Source of the DNA: Actinomadura rifamycini DSM 43936
Lineage (GTDB): Bacteria > Actinomycetota > Actinomycetes > Streptosporangiales > Streptosporangiaceae
Direction: 5' to 3'
Length of the DNA: 64,000 nt
NCBI RefSeq assembly: GCF_000425065.1
Contig: NZ_KE384300.1
Span: forward strand, 534,559 to 598,558
Every line of letters begins with the position of its first letter. Position 1 is the first letter of the stretch. A program made the position numbers and the translations under genes. This document shows, piece after piece, positions 39,042 to 47,312 of this stretch. Below the pieces are notes generated by a model. It did no database searches and was not told where the DNA came from. It worked only from the letters and a program-made list of their open reading frames with translations.

Positions 39042-39974
39042 ATGCCGCTGACACCCGCCGATGTGCGGAACAAGCAGTTCAGTACCACCAGGCTGAGGCC
39101 GGGGTACGACGAGGAGGAGGTGGACGCCTTCCTCGACGAGGTCGAGGCCGAGCTCGACCGCCTCATCCAGGAGAACGAGGAACTGCGGGCCAAGCTGGCC
39201 GAGTGCCTTCGCGGCAAGGTTCCCGCCATGGCCGCTCCCATCGTGGAGCCGAAGCCGGACGTCCAGAAGATCCCCGAGCCCCCCCGGCCCGAGCCGCAGC
39301 CGCCGGCGCCGCCCCAGCCGATGCAGCAGCAGCCCGAGCCCGAGCCCGCCCTCGGCGGCCTCGGCATGGCCGCCGCGCCGTCCGGCGGCGAGGACAACAT
39401 GGACACCGCCGCCCGCGTGCTCGCGCTGGCGCAGCAGACCGCCGACCAGGCGATCGCGGACGCCCGCCGCGAGGCCGACGAGACGCTCGGCCGCGCCCGC
39501 CGCGAGGCGGAGGAGATCCTCGGCAAGGCCCGCCGGCAGGCCGACCAGATCGTCAGCGAGGCCCGCTCCCGCGCCGAGGCCCTCGACCGGGACGCCCAGG
39601 AGCGCCACCGCCAGGTCATGGGCTCGCTCGTGCAGCAGCGCGAGGAACTCGAGCGCGAGGTCGACAACCTCCGCGCGTTCGAGCGCGAGTACCGCAGCCG
39701 TTTGAAGGTGTACCTGGAGGGCCAGCTCCGCGACCTCGAGGCCGGCAGCACCGAGACCGGCGCGTTCGCGGCCGTCCCCGGCGCCCCCGGGCAGCCGCAG
39801 AACTCCGGTCCGCAGACCGGCCCGCAGAACGCCGTCCCGCAGGGCGAGAACCGCAACGGCGCGGCCCCCGGCGGCTTCCCGCCGCCGGCCGAGCACGGCC
39901 CGCAGCAGGTGCAGCACTCGGCGACCGGCGCGTTCCACTCCGGTGGGGACAACCCGCCGCACGAGAGGCGCTGA
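39042..39974 (+). CDS. divIVA: DivIVA domain protein (Wag31-like polar growth determinant)
   Basis: 310 aa. The N-terminal DivIVA domain is PLTPADVRNKQFSTTRLRPGYDEEEVDAFLDEVEAELDRLIQENEELRAKL (residues 2-53). A Pro/Gln-rich linker (about 70-105) separates it from a long coiled coil (about 120-235, ARREADETLGRARREAEEILGKARRQADQIV). The tail is Gly/Pro/Gln-rich. It marks cell poles and organises wall growth. ATG 39042 has AAGGAGA 5 bases upstream. Confidence 0.96.
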   Translation: MPLTPADVRNKQFSTTRLRPGYDEEEVDAFLDEVEAELDRLIQENEELRAKLAECLRGKVPAMAAPIVEPKPDVQKIPEPPRPEPQPPAPPQPMQQQPEPEPALGGLGMAAAPSGGEDNMDTAARVLALAQQTADQAIADARREADETLGRARREAEEILGKARRQADQIVSEARSRAEALDRDAQERHRQVMGSLVQQREELEREVDNLRAFEREYRSRLKVYLEGQLRDLEAGSTETGAFAAVPGAPGQPQNSGPQTGPQNAVPQGENRNGAAPGGFPPPAEHGPQQVQHSATGAFHSGGDNPPHERR

Positions 39975-39998
39975 CGCGGGCACCGCAGGCGATAGGGT
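39971..39998 (+). promoter_or_regulatory. Possible promoter after divIVA
   Basis: CTGACG (39971-39976), a 16-bp spacer and TAGGGT (39993-39998). A small hairpin GGATGGC-N6-GCCATCC follows at 40019-40038. It would give a leader of about 110 bases for the gene at 40118. Confidence 0.3.
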
Positions 39999-40117
39999 CT
40001 TTCCGTCCGCCGCGCCGAGGATGGCACCGCCGCCATCCCGGCGGCGCCGCGGCGGGTCGATCACCGGGCCCTCGGGCGGCCCGGAGCCGAGCGGTCTGAA
40101 CGAGGGGGAGAGACCCT

Positions 40118-41455
40118 GTGATCATCCTGAGTGGCGTGCTCGTGGTGGCGGCCATCGCCCTGCTCGTCGCGGGAATCGTCGCGGGCAACGGCGACAGCGC
40201 CCAGGTCTTCGGCCTGGACGCGCTGGTGGTGATCTACATCTCCATCGGCGTCAGCATCGTCTCCGCACTGTGCCTGGCCATCGGGGTGTTCCTGCGGCGC
40301 AAGGAGCTGTTCGGCCCGGGCGTCTCCACGGCGCCCGCGAAGAAGCGCAAGCCGCGCCGCGAGAAGCGCGCCAAGCCGGTTCCGGCCGCGACCGCCGCCG
40401 CCCCCGGGGCCGCCAAGCCCGCCGGGGCGCCGGAACCGCACGACGACGCCGTCGAGATCCCGGCCCAGCCGGTCGACGTGCCCGACGACGCGCTGGTGTT
40501 CGTCGTCCGCGGCCGCAAGCGCTACCACCTGGACACCTGCCGCCAGCTCGCCGGCCGCGAGACCGAGGAGCTGACCTACGCGGAGGCCCGCGAGGAGGGC
40601 TTCAGCTCCTGCACCGCCTGCATGCCGGACACCGCACTGGCGGCGCGCGCCAAGACGGAGCCGAAGGCCGGCGGGGACAAGGAGCCGAAGCCCGGCCAGG
40701 GCAAGGAGCCGGTGAAGGCCGCGGAGCGGTCCGGCGCGGAGGAGAACGGCCTCGCGGGCCTCGCCCGCCCCGCCCCGACGTCGCTGGACGTGACCGCGGA
40801 ACTGCCGCGCGACGACGCGGGGGAGAAGCCGAAGCGCACCCCCGCGGGCCCGACGCTGATGGACCTGCCCGTCGCCGACCTCGTCCAGGAGAAGCCCCGC
40901 GAGTCCGAGAAGCCCGCCGCGCGGGACCGGGCCGCCGAGGGCGAGCAGGACGGGCGTAAGAAGACCGGCCTCGAGAAGACCGGCCGCGAGAAGACCGGTA
41001 AGGCCGAGACGGCGGAGAGCGCGGCGCCGGAGCCGGCGAAGGACGACGCGAAGCCGGAGAAGGCGGAGACGCCGGAGAAGACGGAATCGCGGGCGAAGGC
41101 GGAGAAGGCGGAGAAGGCGGCGGGTGAGGCGTCCCCGGCGGACGCCACCGCCGAACTCGACACGGCCGCTCCGCGTCCCCGTGGCGCCGGGGAGCCGGAC
41201 GAGACCGCCGAGGTGCCGCGGCAGGCGTCCGAGCCCGCCGCCGAGGAGTCCGCCGCGGCGGAACCGGACGGCGACGACCCGCAGGTCCGCATCCTGAGCG
41301 GCACCAAGCGCTACCACCGCACCGACTGCGCCCTCATTGAGGACATCGGTGACGAGGCGGACGACCTGGAGGCGCTGTCCCGCACCGAGGCGAAGGCCCG
41401 CGGCTGCACGCCCTGCCTCGTCTGCCAGCCGGACCGCGAGCGCGCCCGCGACTGA
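40118..41455 (+). CDS. Membrane protein with two KRYHxxxC-CxxC modules
   Basis: 445 aa of unknown function. Two membrane helices (about 3-23 and 35-60) are followed by a basic stretch. A first module at about 126-171 reads VVRGRKRYHLDTCRQLAG...YAEAREEGFSSCTACMPD. A charged low-complexity region rich in Lys/Glu/Ala follows (about 172-385, with repeats such as KTGLEKTGREKTGKAE). A second copy comes at the C-terminus (about 390-440): SGTKRYHRTDCALIED...SRTEAKARGCTPCLVCQPD. The spaced His, Cys and CxxC residues look like a small zinc site of the Ada-like type found next to nuclease or beta-lactamase-fold domains. GTG start after GAGGGGGAG. Confidence 0.8.
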   Translation: MIILSGVLVVAAIALLVAGIVAGNGDSAQVFGLDALVVIYISIGVSIVSALCLAIGVFLRRKELFGPGVSTAPAKKRKPRREKRAKPVPAATAAAPGAAKPAGAPEPHDDAVEIPAQPVDVPDDALVFVVRGRKRYHLDTCRQLAGRETEELTYAEAREEGFSSCTACMPDTALAARAKTEPKAGGDKEPKPGQGKEPVKAAERSGAEENGLAGLARPAPTSLDVTAELPRDDAGEKPKRTPAGPTLMDLPVADLVQEKPRESEKPAARDRAAEGEQDGRKKTGLEKTGREKTGKAETAESAAPEPAKDDAKPEKAETPEKTESRAKAEKAEKAAGEASPADATAELDTAAPRPRGAGEPDETAEVPRQASEPAAEESAAAEPDGDDPQVRILSGTKRYHRTDCALIEDIGDEADDLEALSRTEAKARGCTPCLVCQPDRERARD

Positions 41456-41497
41456 CGTCCGTCCCGCCGGTGTCCGTCCCGCCGCCGGCCGTCCCCG

Positions 41498-42217
41498 TCA
41501 GTGGTGGCGGCGGCGGTGGTGCTCGGTCAGCCGGTGGTGCCGCTCGGTGTGGCGGTCCATCGCCCGGCGGTGCCGCTCCTCCAGCCGGTCGCGCCGCGAG
41601 CCGGGCTCGTCGGCCTCCTTGCGCTCGACGGTGACGCCGGAGAGCAGGACCAGCCCGGTCAGCCGGACCACGGGGGCGTCCGCGTCGACGACGTCGTCCT
41701 CGGGCAGGGAGTTCCCGCCGAGGACGGCCGTGGTGGAGTCGACGACCCGCACCCCCGGCGGCACGGTGAGGGCCACGCCGCCCATGACCGCCGTGATGTT
41801 CAGCGTGACCTCGGAGGAGCTGAGGACGGCGCGGCGGAAGTCCAGTTCGATGCCGCCGAGCAGGGCGACGACCGTGGTGTGCTCCTTCACGAGCCAGCGC
41901 CCGGAGCGGGTCGCGCCCGATAGGACGGCCACGACGCTCCCCGGGTGCTCGGTGGGCGGCGCGGCCGGCGCGCCCTCCTTGCGGAGGTTGACGCGCGGGC
42001 CGGGCGCCGCACCCGAGGGCAGGTCGCTGAGGAGGGGCTCCAGGTCCGCGTAGGTCTTGGCGCGGTACGCGGCGTCGATGCGCTCGGCGTGCTCCTCGGC
42101 CGTGATCCGCCCCTCGGCCAGGGCCTCGCGGAGGCGGTCGGCGACCTCGTCGCGGTCGGCGTCGGACGCCCGCAGCCGTGCGGGGTCCTGTCCGGATGGG
42201 TGCTCGGGAAGGTTCAC
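41498..42217 (-). CDS. DUF1707 and LiaF-like domain protein
   Basis: 239 aa. The N-terminal DUF1707 (SHOCT-like) is LRASDADRDEVADRLREALAEGRITAEEHAERIDAAYRAKTYADLEPLLSDLP (about residues 15-67). The LiaF-like beta-helix part (about 90-190) includes VVALLGGIELDFRRAVLSSSEVTLNITAVMGGVALTVPPGVRVV. The C-terminus is rich in His and Arg (HRRAMDRHTERHHRLTEHHRRRHH). No membrane helix. Such proteins are common in actinobacteria; a role in envelope stress is assumed from LiaF. GTG start. It lies downstream of ileS on the same strand. Confidence 0.85.
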   Translation of the reverse strand: MNLPEHPSGQDPARLRASDADRDEVADRLREALAEGRITAEEHAERIDAAYRAKTYADLEPLLSDLPSGAAPGPRVNLRKEGAPAAPPTEHPGSVVAVLSGATRSGRWLVKEHTTVVALLGGIELDFRRAVLSSSEVTLNITAVMGGVALTVPPGVRVVDSTTAVLGGNSLPEDDVVDADAPVVRLTGLVLLSGVTVERKEADEPGSRRDRLEERHRRAMDRHTERHHRLTEHHRRRHH

Positions 42218-42343
42218 CCGTCCATCATGGCAAAACGCGATGCATCTCGAAAACCCGTGATGCGGCGCCGTCCCGTTCCGGCCGAAACTTACTTTGTCAA
42301 GGCGGTGGCCGGTGGGGCACCGCGGGGGGGGAGGGACGAGGAA

Positions 42344-42387
42344 CGCGGGGGTTCCGGGAGGGGTCGTCCCGGCCCGGAACCCCCGCG
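42344..42387 (-). terminator. ileS terminator hairpin
   Basis: CGCGGGGGTTCCGGG (42344-42358) pairs perfectly over 15 bp with 42373-42387; the 14-base loop is itself partly paired. It starts 3 bases after the ileS stop on the minus strand, with no T-tract. Confidence 0.8.
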
Positions 42388-42389
42388 GA

Positions 42390-45300
42390 TCACACCGCTT
42401 TACGGAGCCAGTAGCCGAGGCCCAGCTCGTCGTCGCGCCCGCCCTCGACGCCGTCGGGGCGGCCCTCGGCGACGGACGTGGCGAGGACCTCCGCGGCCAG
42501 CTCGGCGCCGTGGGCGCGCAGCGCCTCGGCGAGGTCGGTGCCGGCGGCCTCCCACCACAGCTCGATCCGGTCGGTCACCTCGAGCCCGGCGGCCTTGCGG
42601 GCCTCCTGGACGAGCCGGACGGCCTCGCGCACGAGACCGGCGCGGCGCAGCTCGGGCGTGATCGTGAGGTCGAAGGCGATGGTCTCGCCCGCGGCGCTCT
42701 CCACCGCCCAGCCGCTGCGCGGCCGCTCGGTGACGATCACGTCGTCGGCCGTGAGGCGCACGGTGCCGAGGTCGGCGGCGTCCACCTCGGCGGCGCCGTC
42801 CTCGCGCAGGGACCGGACGAGCGCGGCGGCCTCGGCGGACGTGACGGCCTTGGCGACCTTCGGGGTGTCCTTGGCGTACCGCTTGCCGAGCTCGCGGAAG
42901 TTCGGCTTGACCTCGTACTCGACGAGGTCGCCGCCGATGGAGGAGAGCTCCTCGAACGCCTGGACGTTCAGCTCCTCGGCGATCTGGGCGCGCAGCTGCT
43001 CGGGCAGGGCGGCCCAGCCGGCCGCGCCGACGAGGGCGCGGCCGAGCGGCTGGCGGGTCCGGACGCCGCTCGCGGCGCGGGCGGACCGGCCGAGCTCGAC
43101 GAGCCGCCGGACGAGCGCCATCTGCTCGGTGAGCACGGGGTCCAGGAGGTCCTCGCGGACGGCCGGGAACTCGGTGAGGTGCACCGACTCGGGCGCGTCG
43201 GCGGGCCGGACGACGTCCCACACGTGGTCGGTGACGAACGGGACCATCGGCGCCATGAGGCGGGTGAGGGTCTCCAGGCACTCGTACAGGGTCGCGAAGG
43301 CGGCGGCGCCGTCGGGCGTCTCGGGGCCCTCCCAGAACCGCTTGCGGGAGCGCCGCACGTACCAGTTGGACAGGTCGTCGACGAACTCGGCGAGGCGGCG
43401 CCCGGCGCGGGCGGTGTCGAACCGGTCGAGGGCGGCGTCGACCTCGCCGACGGTGCGGTGCAGTTCGGCGAGCGCCCACCGGTCGAGGAGCGGGCGGTCG
43501 GCCGGGTCGGGCGCCTCGCCCATCCGGTCGGGCGTCCAGGCCCGGCCCTGCGCCGCCGCGGCGTTCGCGTACAGGACGAAGAACGACGCGGTGTTCCAGT
43601 AGGTGAGGAGCACCTTGCGGACGATCTCCTCGAGCGCGCCGTGGCCGACCCGGCGGGACGCCCAGGGCAGACCGTTGGCGAGCATGAACCAGCGGAGCGC
43701 GTCGGCGCCGTGCTCGTCCATGAGCGGGATCGGGCGGAGCACGTTGCCGAGGTGCTTGCTCATCTTGCGGCCGTCCTCGGCGAGGATCAGCCCGAGGCAC
43801 AGGACGTTCTCGTAGGACGACCGGTCGAACACGAGCGTGCCGACGGCCATCAGGGAGTAGAACCAGCCGCGCGTCTGGTCCTGGGCCTCGCAGATGTACT
43901 GCGCGGGGTAGGACGCCTCGAAGACGTCCTTGTTGCGGTGGGGGGCGCCCCACTGGGCGAACGGCATCGAGCCGGAGTCGTACCAGGCGTCGATCACGTC
44001 GGGGACGCGGCGGGCCTCGGCGCCGCAGGACGGGCAGGGGAACACGACGTCGTCGACGTACGGGCGGTGCGGGTCGAGCGCGGACATGTCGGAGCCGGCG
44101 AGCTCGCCGAGTTCGGCGAGGGACTCGACGCAGGTGACGTGCTCCTCGTTCGCACCGCAGACCCACAGCGGCAGGGGGGTGCCCCAGTAGCGGCTGCGGG
44201 ACAGCGACCAGTCGACGTTGTTGCGCAGCCATTCGCCGTAGCGGCCGTGCTTGACGGTCTCGGGGAACCAGTTCGTCTTCTCGTTCTCCTCGAGCAGCCG
44301 GTCCTTGATCTGCGTGGTGCGGATGTACCAGGCGGGGAGCGCGTAGTAGAGGAGCGGCGTGTGGCAGCGCCAGCAGTGCGGGTAGCTGTGCTCGAAGTGG
44401 CCGCCCCGGTAGAGGAGTTCGCGGGCGCGCAGATCGTCGGTGAGGGCCTCGTCGGCGTCCTTGAAGAACTTCCCGCCGACCAGGGGCACCTCGCGCAGGA
44501 ACCGGCCGTCCGGCCCGATGGGGTTGACGATGGGCATGCCGTAGTTCTTGCAGACGGTCATGTCGTCCGCGCCGAACGCGGGCGCCTGGTGGACGAGCCC
44601 CGTGCCGTCCTCGACGGTGACGTAGTCGCCGAGGACGACGTAGTGGGCGTCCGGGATGTCGACGAGGTCGAACGGGCGCCGGTACGGGGTCCGTTCGAGT
44701 TCGGTGCCCCGGTAGGCGGCGAGCCGTTCGGCGCCCTCGCCGAGGACCTGCTCGACCAGGGGTTCGGCGACGACGAGGACCTCGTCGGACCCGGCGGGCC
44801 GTGCGGCGACGTAGGTGACGTCGGGGTGGACGGCGACGGCGGTGTTCGACACGAGCGTCCACGGCGTCGTCGTCCAGATGAGCAGGGCGGCGCCGAGGTC
44901 GGCGAGCGGGCCGGACGTCACCGGCATCCGCACGTACACCGACGGGCTGGTGACCTCCTCGTACCCGCCGGGCTGGCCGAGTTCGTGGTCGGACAGGCCG
45001 GTGCCGCAGCGCGGGCAGTACGGGGTGATGCGGAAGTCGCGGAACAGCAGCCCCTTGTCGAAGATCTGCTTGAGGGACCACCAGACGGCCTCGACGTACT
45101 GGGGGTCCATCGTGCGGTACGCCTGGGCCGTGTCGACCCAGAAGCCCATCCGCTCGGACATCTCCTCGAAGGCGTCGACGTGCCGCAGGACGGACTCGCG
45201 GCAGCGGGCGTTGAACTCCGCGACCCCGTACTCCTCGATGTCCTTCTTGCCGGTGAGGCCGAGTTCCTTCTCCACGGCGACCTCGACGGGCAGGCCGTGG

Positions 45301-45569
45301 CAGTCCCAGCCGGCCTTGCGGGGGACGTGGTAGCCCTTCATGGTGCGGTAGCGCGGGAAGACGTCCTTGAAGACCCGGGCTTCGACGTGGTGCACGCCGG
45401 GCATGCCGTTGGCGGTGGGCGGCCCCTCGTAGAACAGCCAGCGGGGGCCGGACGCGGTGCGCTCCAGCGACCGCTCGAAGACCTTGTTCTCCTGCCAGCG
45501 GCGCAGCATGTCCCGCTCGAGGGCGGGCAGATCGACCTGCGCGGGCAGTGGCCGGAAACCTCGGCTCAC
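42390..45569 (-). CDS. ileS: Isoleucine--tRNA ligase
   Basis: 1059 aa class I synthetase. The HIGH-region reads PPTANGMPGVHHVEARVFKD, the usual HHVE/HHIE form of the eukaryote-like (IleS2) type. KAGWDCHGLPVEVAVEKELG follows; the editing domain contains WTTTPWTL. KMSKS is EDGRKMSKHLGN, and the anticodon-binding C-terminal region is about residues 680-1059. The IleS2 type is associated with lower mupirocin sensitivity (established for the family; not tested here). GTG 45569 has GGAGG 9 bases upstream, which is sequestered by the T-box leader. Confidence 0.97.
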   Translation of the reverse strand: MSRGFRPLPAQVDLPALERDMLRRWQENKVFERSLERTASGPRWLFYEGPPTANGMPGVHHVEARVFKDVFPRYRTMKGYHVPRKAGWDCHGLPVEVAVEKELGLTGKKDIEEYGVAEFNARCRESVLRHVDAFEEMSERMGFWVDTAQAYRTMDPQYVEAVWWSLKQIFDKGLLFRDFRITPYCPRCGTGLSDHELGQPGGYEEVTSPSVYVRMPVTSGPLADLGAALLIWTTTPWTLVSNTAVAVHPDVTYVAARPAGSDEVLVVAEPLVEQVLGEGAERLAAYRGTELERTPYRRPFDLVDIPDAHYVVLGDYVTVEDGTGLVHQAPAFGADDMTVCKNYGMPIVNPIGPDGRFLREVPLVGGKFFKDADEALTDDLRARELLYRGGHFEHSYPHCWRCHTPLLYYALPAWYIRTTQIKDRLLEENEKTNWFPETVKHGRYGEWLRNNVDWSLSRSRYWGTPLPLWVCGANEEHVTCVESLAELGELAGSDMSALDPHRPYVDDVVFPCPSCGAEARRVPDVIDAWYDSGSMPFAQWGAPHRNKDVFEASYPAQYICEAQDQTRGWFYSLMAVGTLVFDRSSYENVLCLGLILAEDGRKMSKHLGNVLRPIPLMDEHGADALRWFMLANGLPWASRRVGHGALEEIVRKVLLTYWNTASFFVLYANAAAAQGRAWTPDRMGEAPDPADRPLLDRWALAELHRTVGEVDAALDRFDTARAGRRLAEFVDDLSNWYVRRSRKRFWEGPETPDGAAAFATLYECLETLTRLMAPMVPFVTDHVWDVVRPADAPESVHLTEFPAVREDLLDPVLTEQMALVRRLVELGRSARAASGVRTRQPLGRALVGAAGWAALPEQLRAQIAEELNVQAFEELSSIGGDLVEYEVKPNFRELGKRYAKDTPKVAKAVTSAEAAALVRSLREDGAAEVDAADLGTVRLTADDVIVTERPRSGWAVESAAGETIAFDLTITPELRRAGLVREAVRLVQEARKAAGLEVTDRIELWWEAAGTDLAEALRAHGAELAAEVLATSVAEGRPDGVEGGRDDELGLGYWLRKAV

Positions 45570-45575
45570 GGTGGC

Positions 45576-45876
45576 GGACCTCCGGATCGACGTGAAAACG
45601 AGCCTGCACGTGTCCGGAGGGACGAGACGCGCGCCCGGATCGTCCGGACGGGCCCCGCGGTACCACCCTCCTTGACCGCGCCGGGACGGCGCGGACCGCT
45701 TCGTTCGAGCCGCGGCGACCGGGTCTACTGGGCCCCGTGCGGTCGGGGCGGTTCTTCCGGAGGGCTCCGGGGTGATCAGACCGCCGTGCCGGCCCCCGGG
45801 CTCGCACCGTCCCCGGGTCGCTCATGGCTGCGTGCGGCGGCAGGTGTCCCCATCATCGCCTGCTGCGGCTGCGTGT
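45576..45876 (-). ncRNA. T-box leader of ileS (translational type)
   Basis: On the minus strand the conserved T-box AGGGUGGUACCGCGG lies at 45669-45655; its UGGU would pair with the ACCA end of uncharged tRNA-Ile. A specifier AUC (Ile) in the context GAUCA is at 45776-45774, inside a short Stem I. Near the gene, TCCGGAGG containing the ribosome binding site (45586-45579) is exactly complementary to CCTCCGGA (45620-45613), with a nested CACGT/ACGTG pair, forming a sequestrator hairpin. There is no terminator, so control is probably of translation initiation, as known for actinobacterial ileS. A TAAAGT at 45887-45882 could be the -10. Confidence 0.9.
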
Positions 45877-46059
45877 CCCCGACTTTAACGCACCGGGGGG
45901 CCGTCCTCTTCCGGTTATCGGCGGGACGGCCGTTCGTCCGCCATGGTTCCTTTCCGAGGATTCGGTGATCCCTGGGGTTTCCGGAAACTCGGGCGAGGGG
46001 CATAAGCGGTCGGTAACGATCCGAGGTCGTCGTCGACCTTGCCCGTGAAGGGGGACACC
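45877..46059. other. Divergent region between the ileS leader and dksA/traR gene
   Basis: It holds a perfect 12-bp palindrome GTTTCCGGAAAC at 45977-45988 and the ribosome binding site AAGGGGGA (46048-46055) of the rightward gene. I see no ORF. The palindrome is a candidate regulator site. Confidence 0.4.
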
Positions 46060-46626
46060 ATGCCCGGACTGCCCACCGAGGCGATCAGCGTGACGGAGGC
46101 CGGCGCGGCGGCCGGGACGGGCGAGACCCGCGCCGGGGCGGCGACGAAGACGAAACCGGCGGCGAAACCGGCGGCCCGGCCGCGGGGCGTCGGGAAGGCG
46201 CGGCGGGGCGCGGGGGCGCGCGGCGCGGTGCCGGACGCCGCGGGCCTGCCGGTCCGCAAGGGGGAGGAGCTCTGGACGCCGGACGAGCTGGCGGAGGTGC
46301 GGGCCGGGCTGGAGGAGCAGATCACGGAGTTGCGCGCCGACATCGCCACGTCGGCGAGCCAGATCGCCGAGGGCGACCCCAGCGAGGGCGCCGGCGACGA
46401 CCAGGCCGACGCGGGCGCGAAGACGTACGCGCGCGAGCACGAGCTGGCCCTCGCGTACAATTCGCAGGACCTGCTCGCGCAGAGCGAGCGGGCCGTCCAG
46501 CGGATGGACGCCGGCACGTACGGCATCTGCGAGGTCTGCGGTGAACCGATCGGCAAGGCGCGACTTCAGGTGTTCCCCCGTGCGACCCTGTGTGTGACAT
46601 GCAAACAACGCGAGGAACGTCGCTGA
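46060..46626 (+). CDS. TraR/DksA family zinc-finger protein
   Basis: 188 aa. A low-complexity Ala/Lys/Arg-rich N-terminus (about residues 1-65) is followed by a helical part (LWTPDELAEVRAGLEEQITELRADI) and the C4 zinc finger ICEVCGEPIGKARLQVFPRATLCVTCKQREERR (about 152-186) typical of the family. DksA-type proteins act at RNA polymerase; the acidic tip residues of E. coli DksA are not obvious. ATG 46060 has AAGGGGGA upstream. The gene precedes lspA, a conserved actinobacterial pair, with overlapping ends. Confidence 0.92.
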   Translation: MPGLPTEAISVTEAGAAAGTGETRAGAATKTKPAAKPAARPRGVGKARRGAGARGAVPDAAGLPVRKGEELWTPDELAEVRAGLEEQITELRADIATSASQIAEGDPSEGAGDDQADAGAKTYAREHELALAYNSQDLLAQSERAVQRMDAGTYGICEVCGEPIGKARLQVFPRATLCVTCKQREERR

Positions 46627-47312
46627 GCGACTCAACGAACCCAGAGGGCGAGGCCGGGGAATCCACGGGATCTCCTCGGCCGCGCCGTGTCGGCGTGCTG
46701 GCCGTGGTGGCCGTCCTGGCGCTCGCCGCCGACATCGTGACCAAGATCGTCGTGGTGGCGACGCTCCAGAACGAGGAGCCGATCCGGCTGCTCGGCGGGC
46801 TGCTCACGCTGCGCGAGACCCGCAACAGCGGCGCCGCGTTCTCGATCGGCACCGGCTACACGATCGTCTTCACCCTGATCGCGTCCGGGGTGGTCGTGGC
46901 GATCATCTGGACGGGCCGCAACCTGCGGAGCCTGCCGTGGGCGGTCTGCCTCGGCCTGATGCTCGGCGGCGCGCTGGGCAACCTGGTGGACCGGGTGTTC
47001 CGTGCGCCCGCGCCGCTGGAGGGCCACGTCGTCGACTGGATCCAGGTGCCGAACTGGCCGGTGTTCAACCTGGCCGACTCGGCGGTGGTCTGCGGCGGCG
47101 TCCTGGCCGTGATCCTGGCGGCGCGCGGCCTCCAGCTGGACGGCACCCGCATCACCGGCGACAAGGACGGCGAGGACGGCGAGGGCGGCGCCGCCGCGGC
47201 GGCCGAGCCCGCGAAGCCGAAGCCGTCCGATGCGAAGCCGTCGGACGCGGAGCCGACCGACGCGGAGCCCGCGGAGGAGCGGGACGCGCGGACGCCGGGG
47301 GACGAGTCCTGA
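46599..47312 (+). CDS. lspA: Signal peptidase II (lipoprotein signal peptidase)
   Basis: 237 aa from ATG 46599. Four membrane helices; catalytic Asp pair in LGNLVDRVFR and VFNLADSAVV, and the conserved TRNSGAAFSIG. It cleaves prolipoproteins after lipidation. The C-terminus has an acidic tail with repeats (KPSDAKPSDAEPTDAEPAE). The start is uncertain: GTG 46590 and ATG 46599 lack a ribosome binding site and lie inside the traR-type gene. A CTG at 46623, overlapping that gene's stop as CTGA and 5 bases after GAGGAA, is positioned ideally. Confidence 0.93.
   Translation: MQTTRGTSLSDSTNPEGEAGESTGSPRPRRVGVLAVVAVLALAADIVTKIVVVATLQNEEPIRLLGGLLTLRETRNSGAAFSIGTGYTIVFTLIASGVVVAIIWTGRNLRSLPWAVCLGLMLGGALGNLVDRVFRAPAPLEGHVVDWIQVPNWPVFNLADSAVVCGGVLAVILAARGLQLDGTRITGDKDGEDGEGGAAAAAEPAKPKPSDAKPSDAEPTDAEPAEERDARTPGDES

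Noticed and set aside
40118..41455. Assignment of the Cys/His protein as a thermonuclease or beta-lactamase-fold enzyme
   Set aside because: Only the small metal-site module of such proteins is present; no nuclease or hydrolase domain can be seen.
42239..42246. GATGCATC palindrome near the DUF1707 gene start
   Set aside because: An 8-bp palindrome is short enough to occur by chance, and no flanking symmetry supports it. The nearby TTGACA on the minus strand has no -10 at proper spacing.
42390..45500. ileS lacks a literal HIGH motif
   Set aside because: The HHVE form is normal for the eukaryote-like actinobacterial IleRS, and KMSKH and CHGLPVE are intact, so the enzyme is not degenerate.
45576..45876. 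The structured ileS leader as a possible tRNA gene
   Set aside because: The conserved T-box core and the sequestrator pairing explain the structure; there is no cloverleaf with acceptor and T arms.
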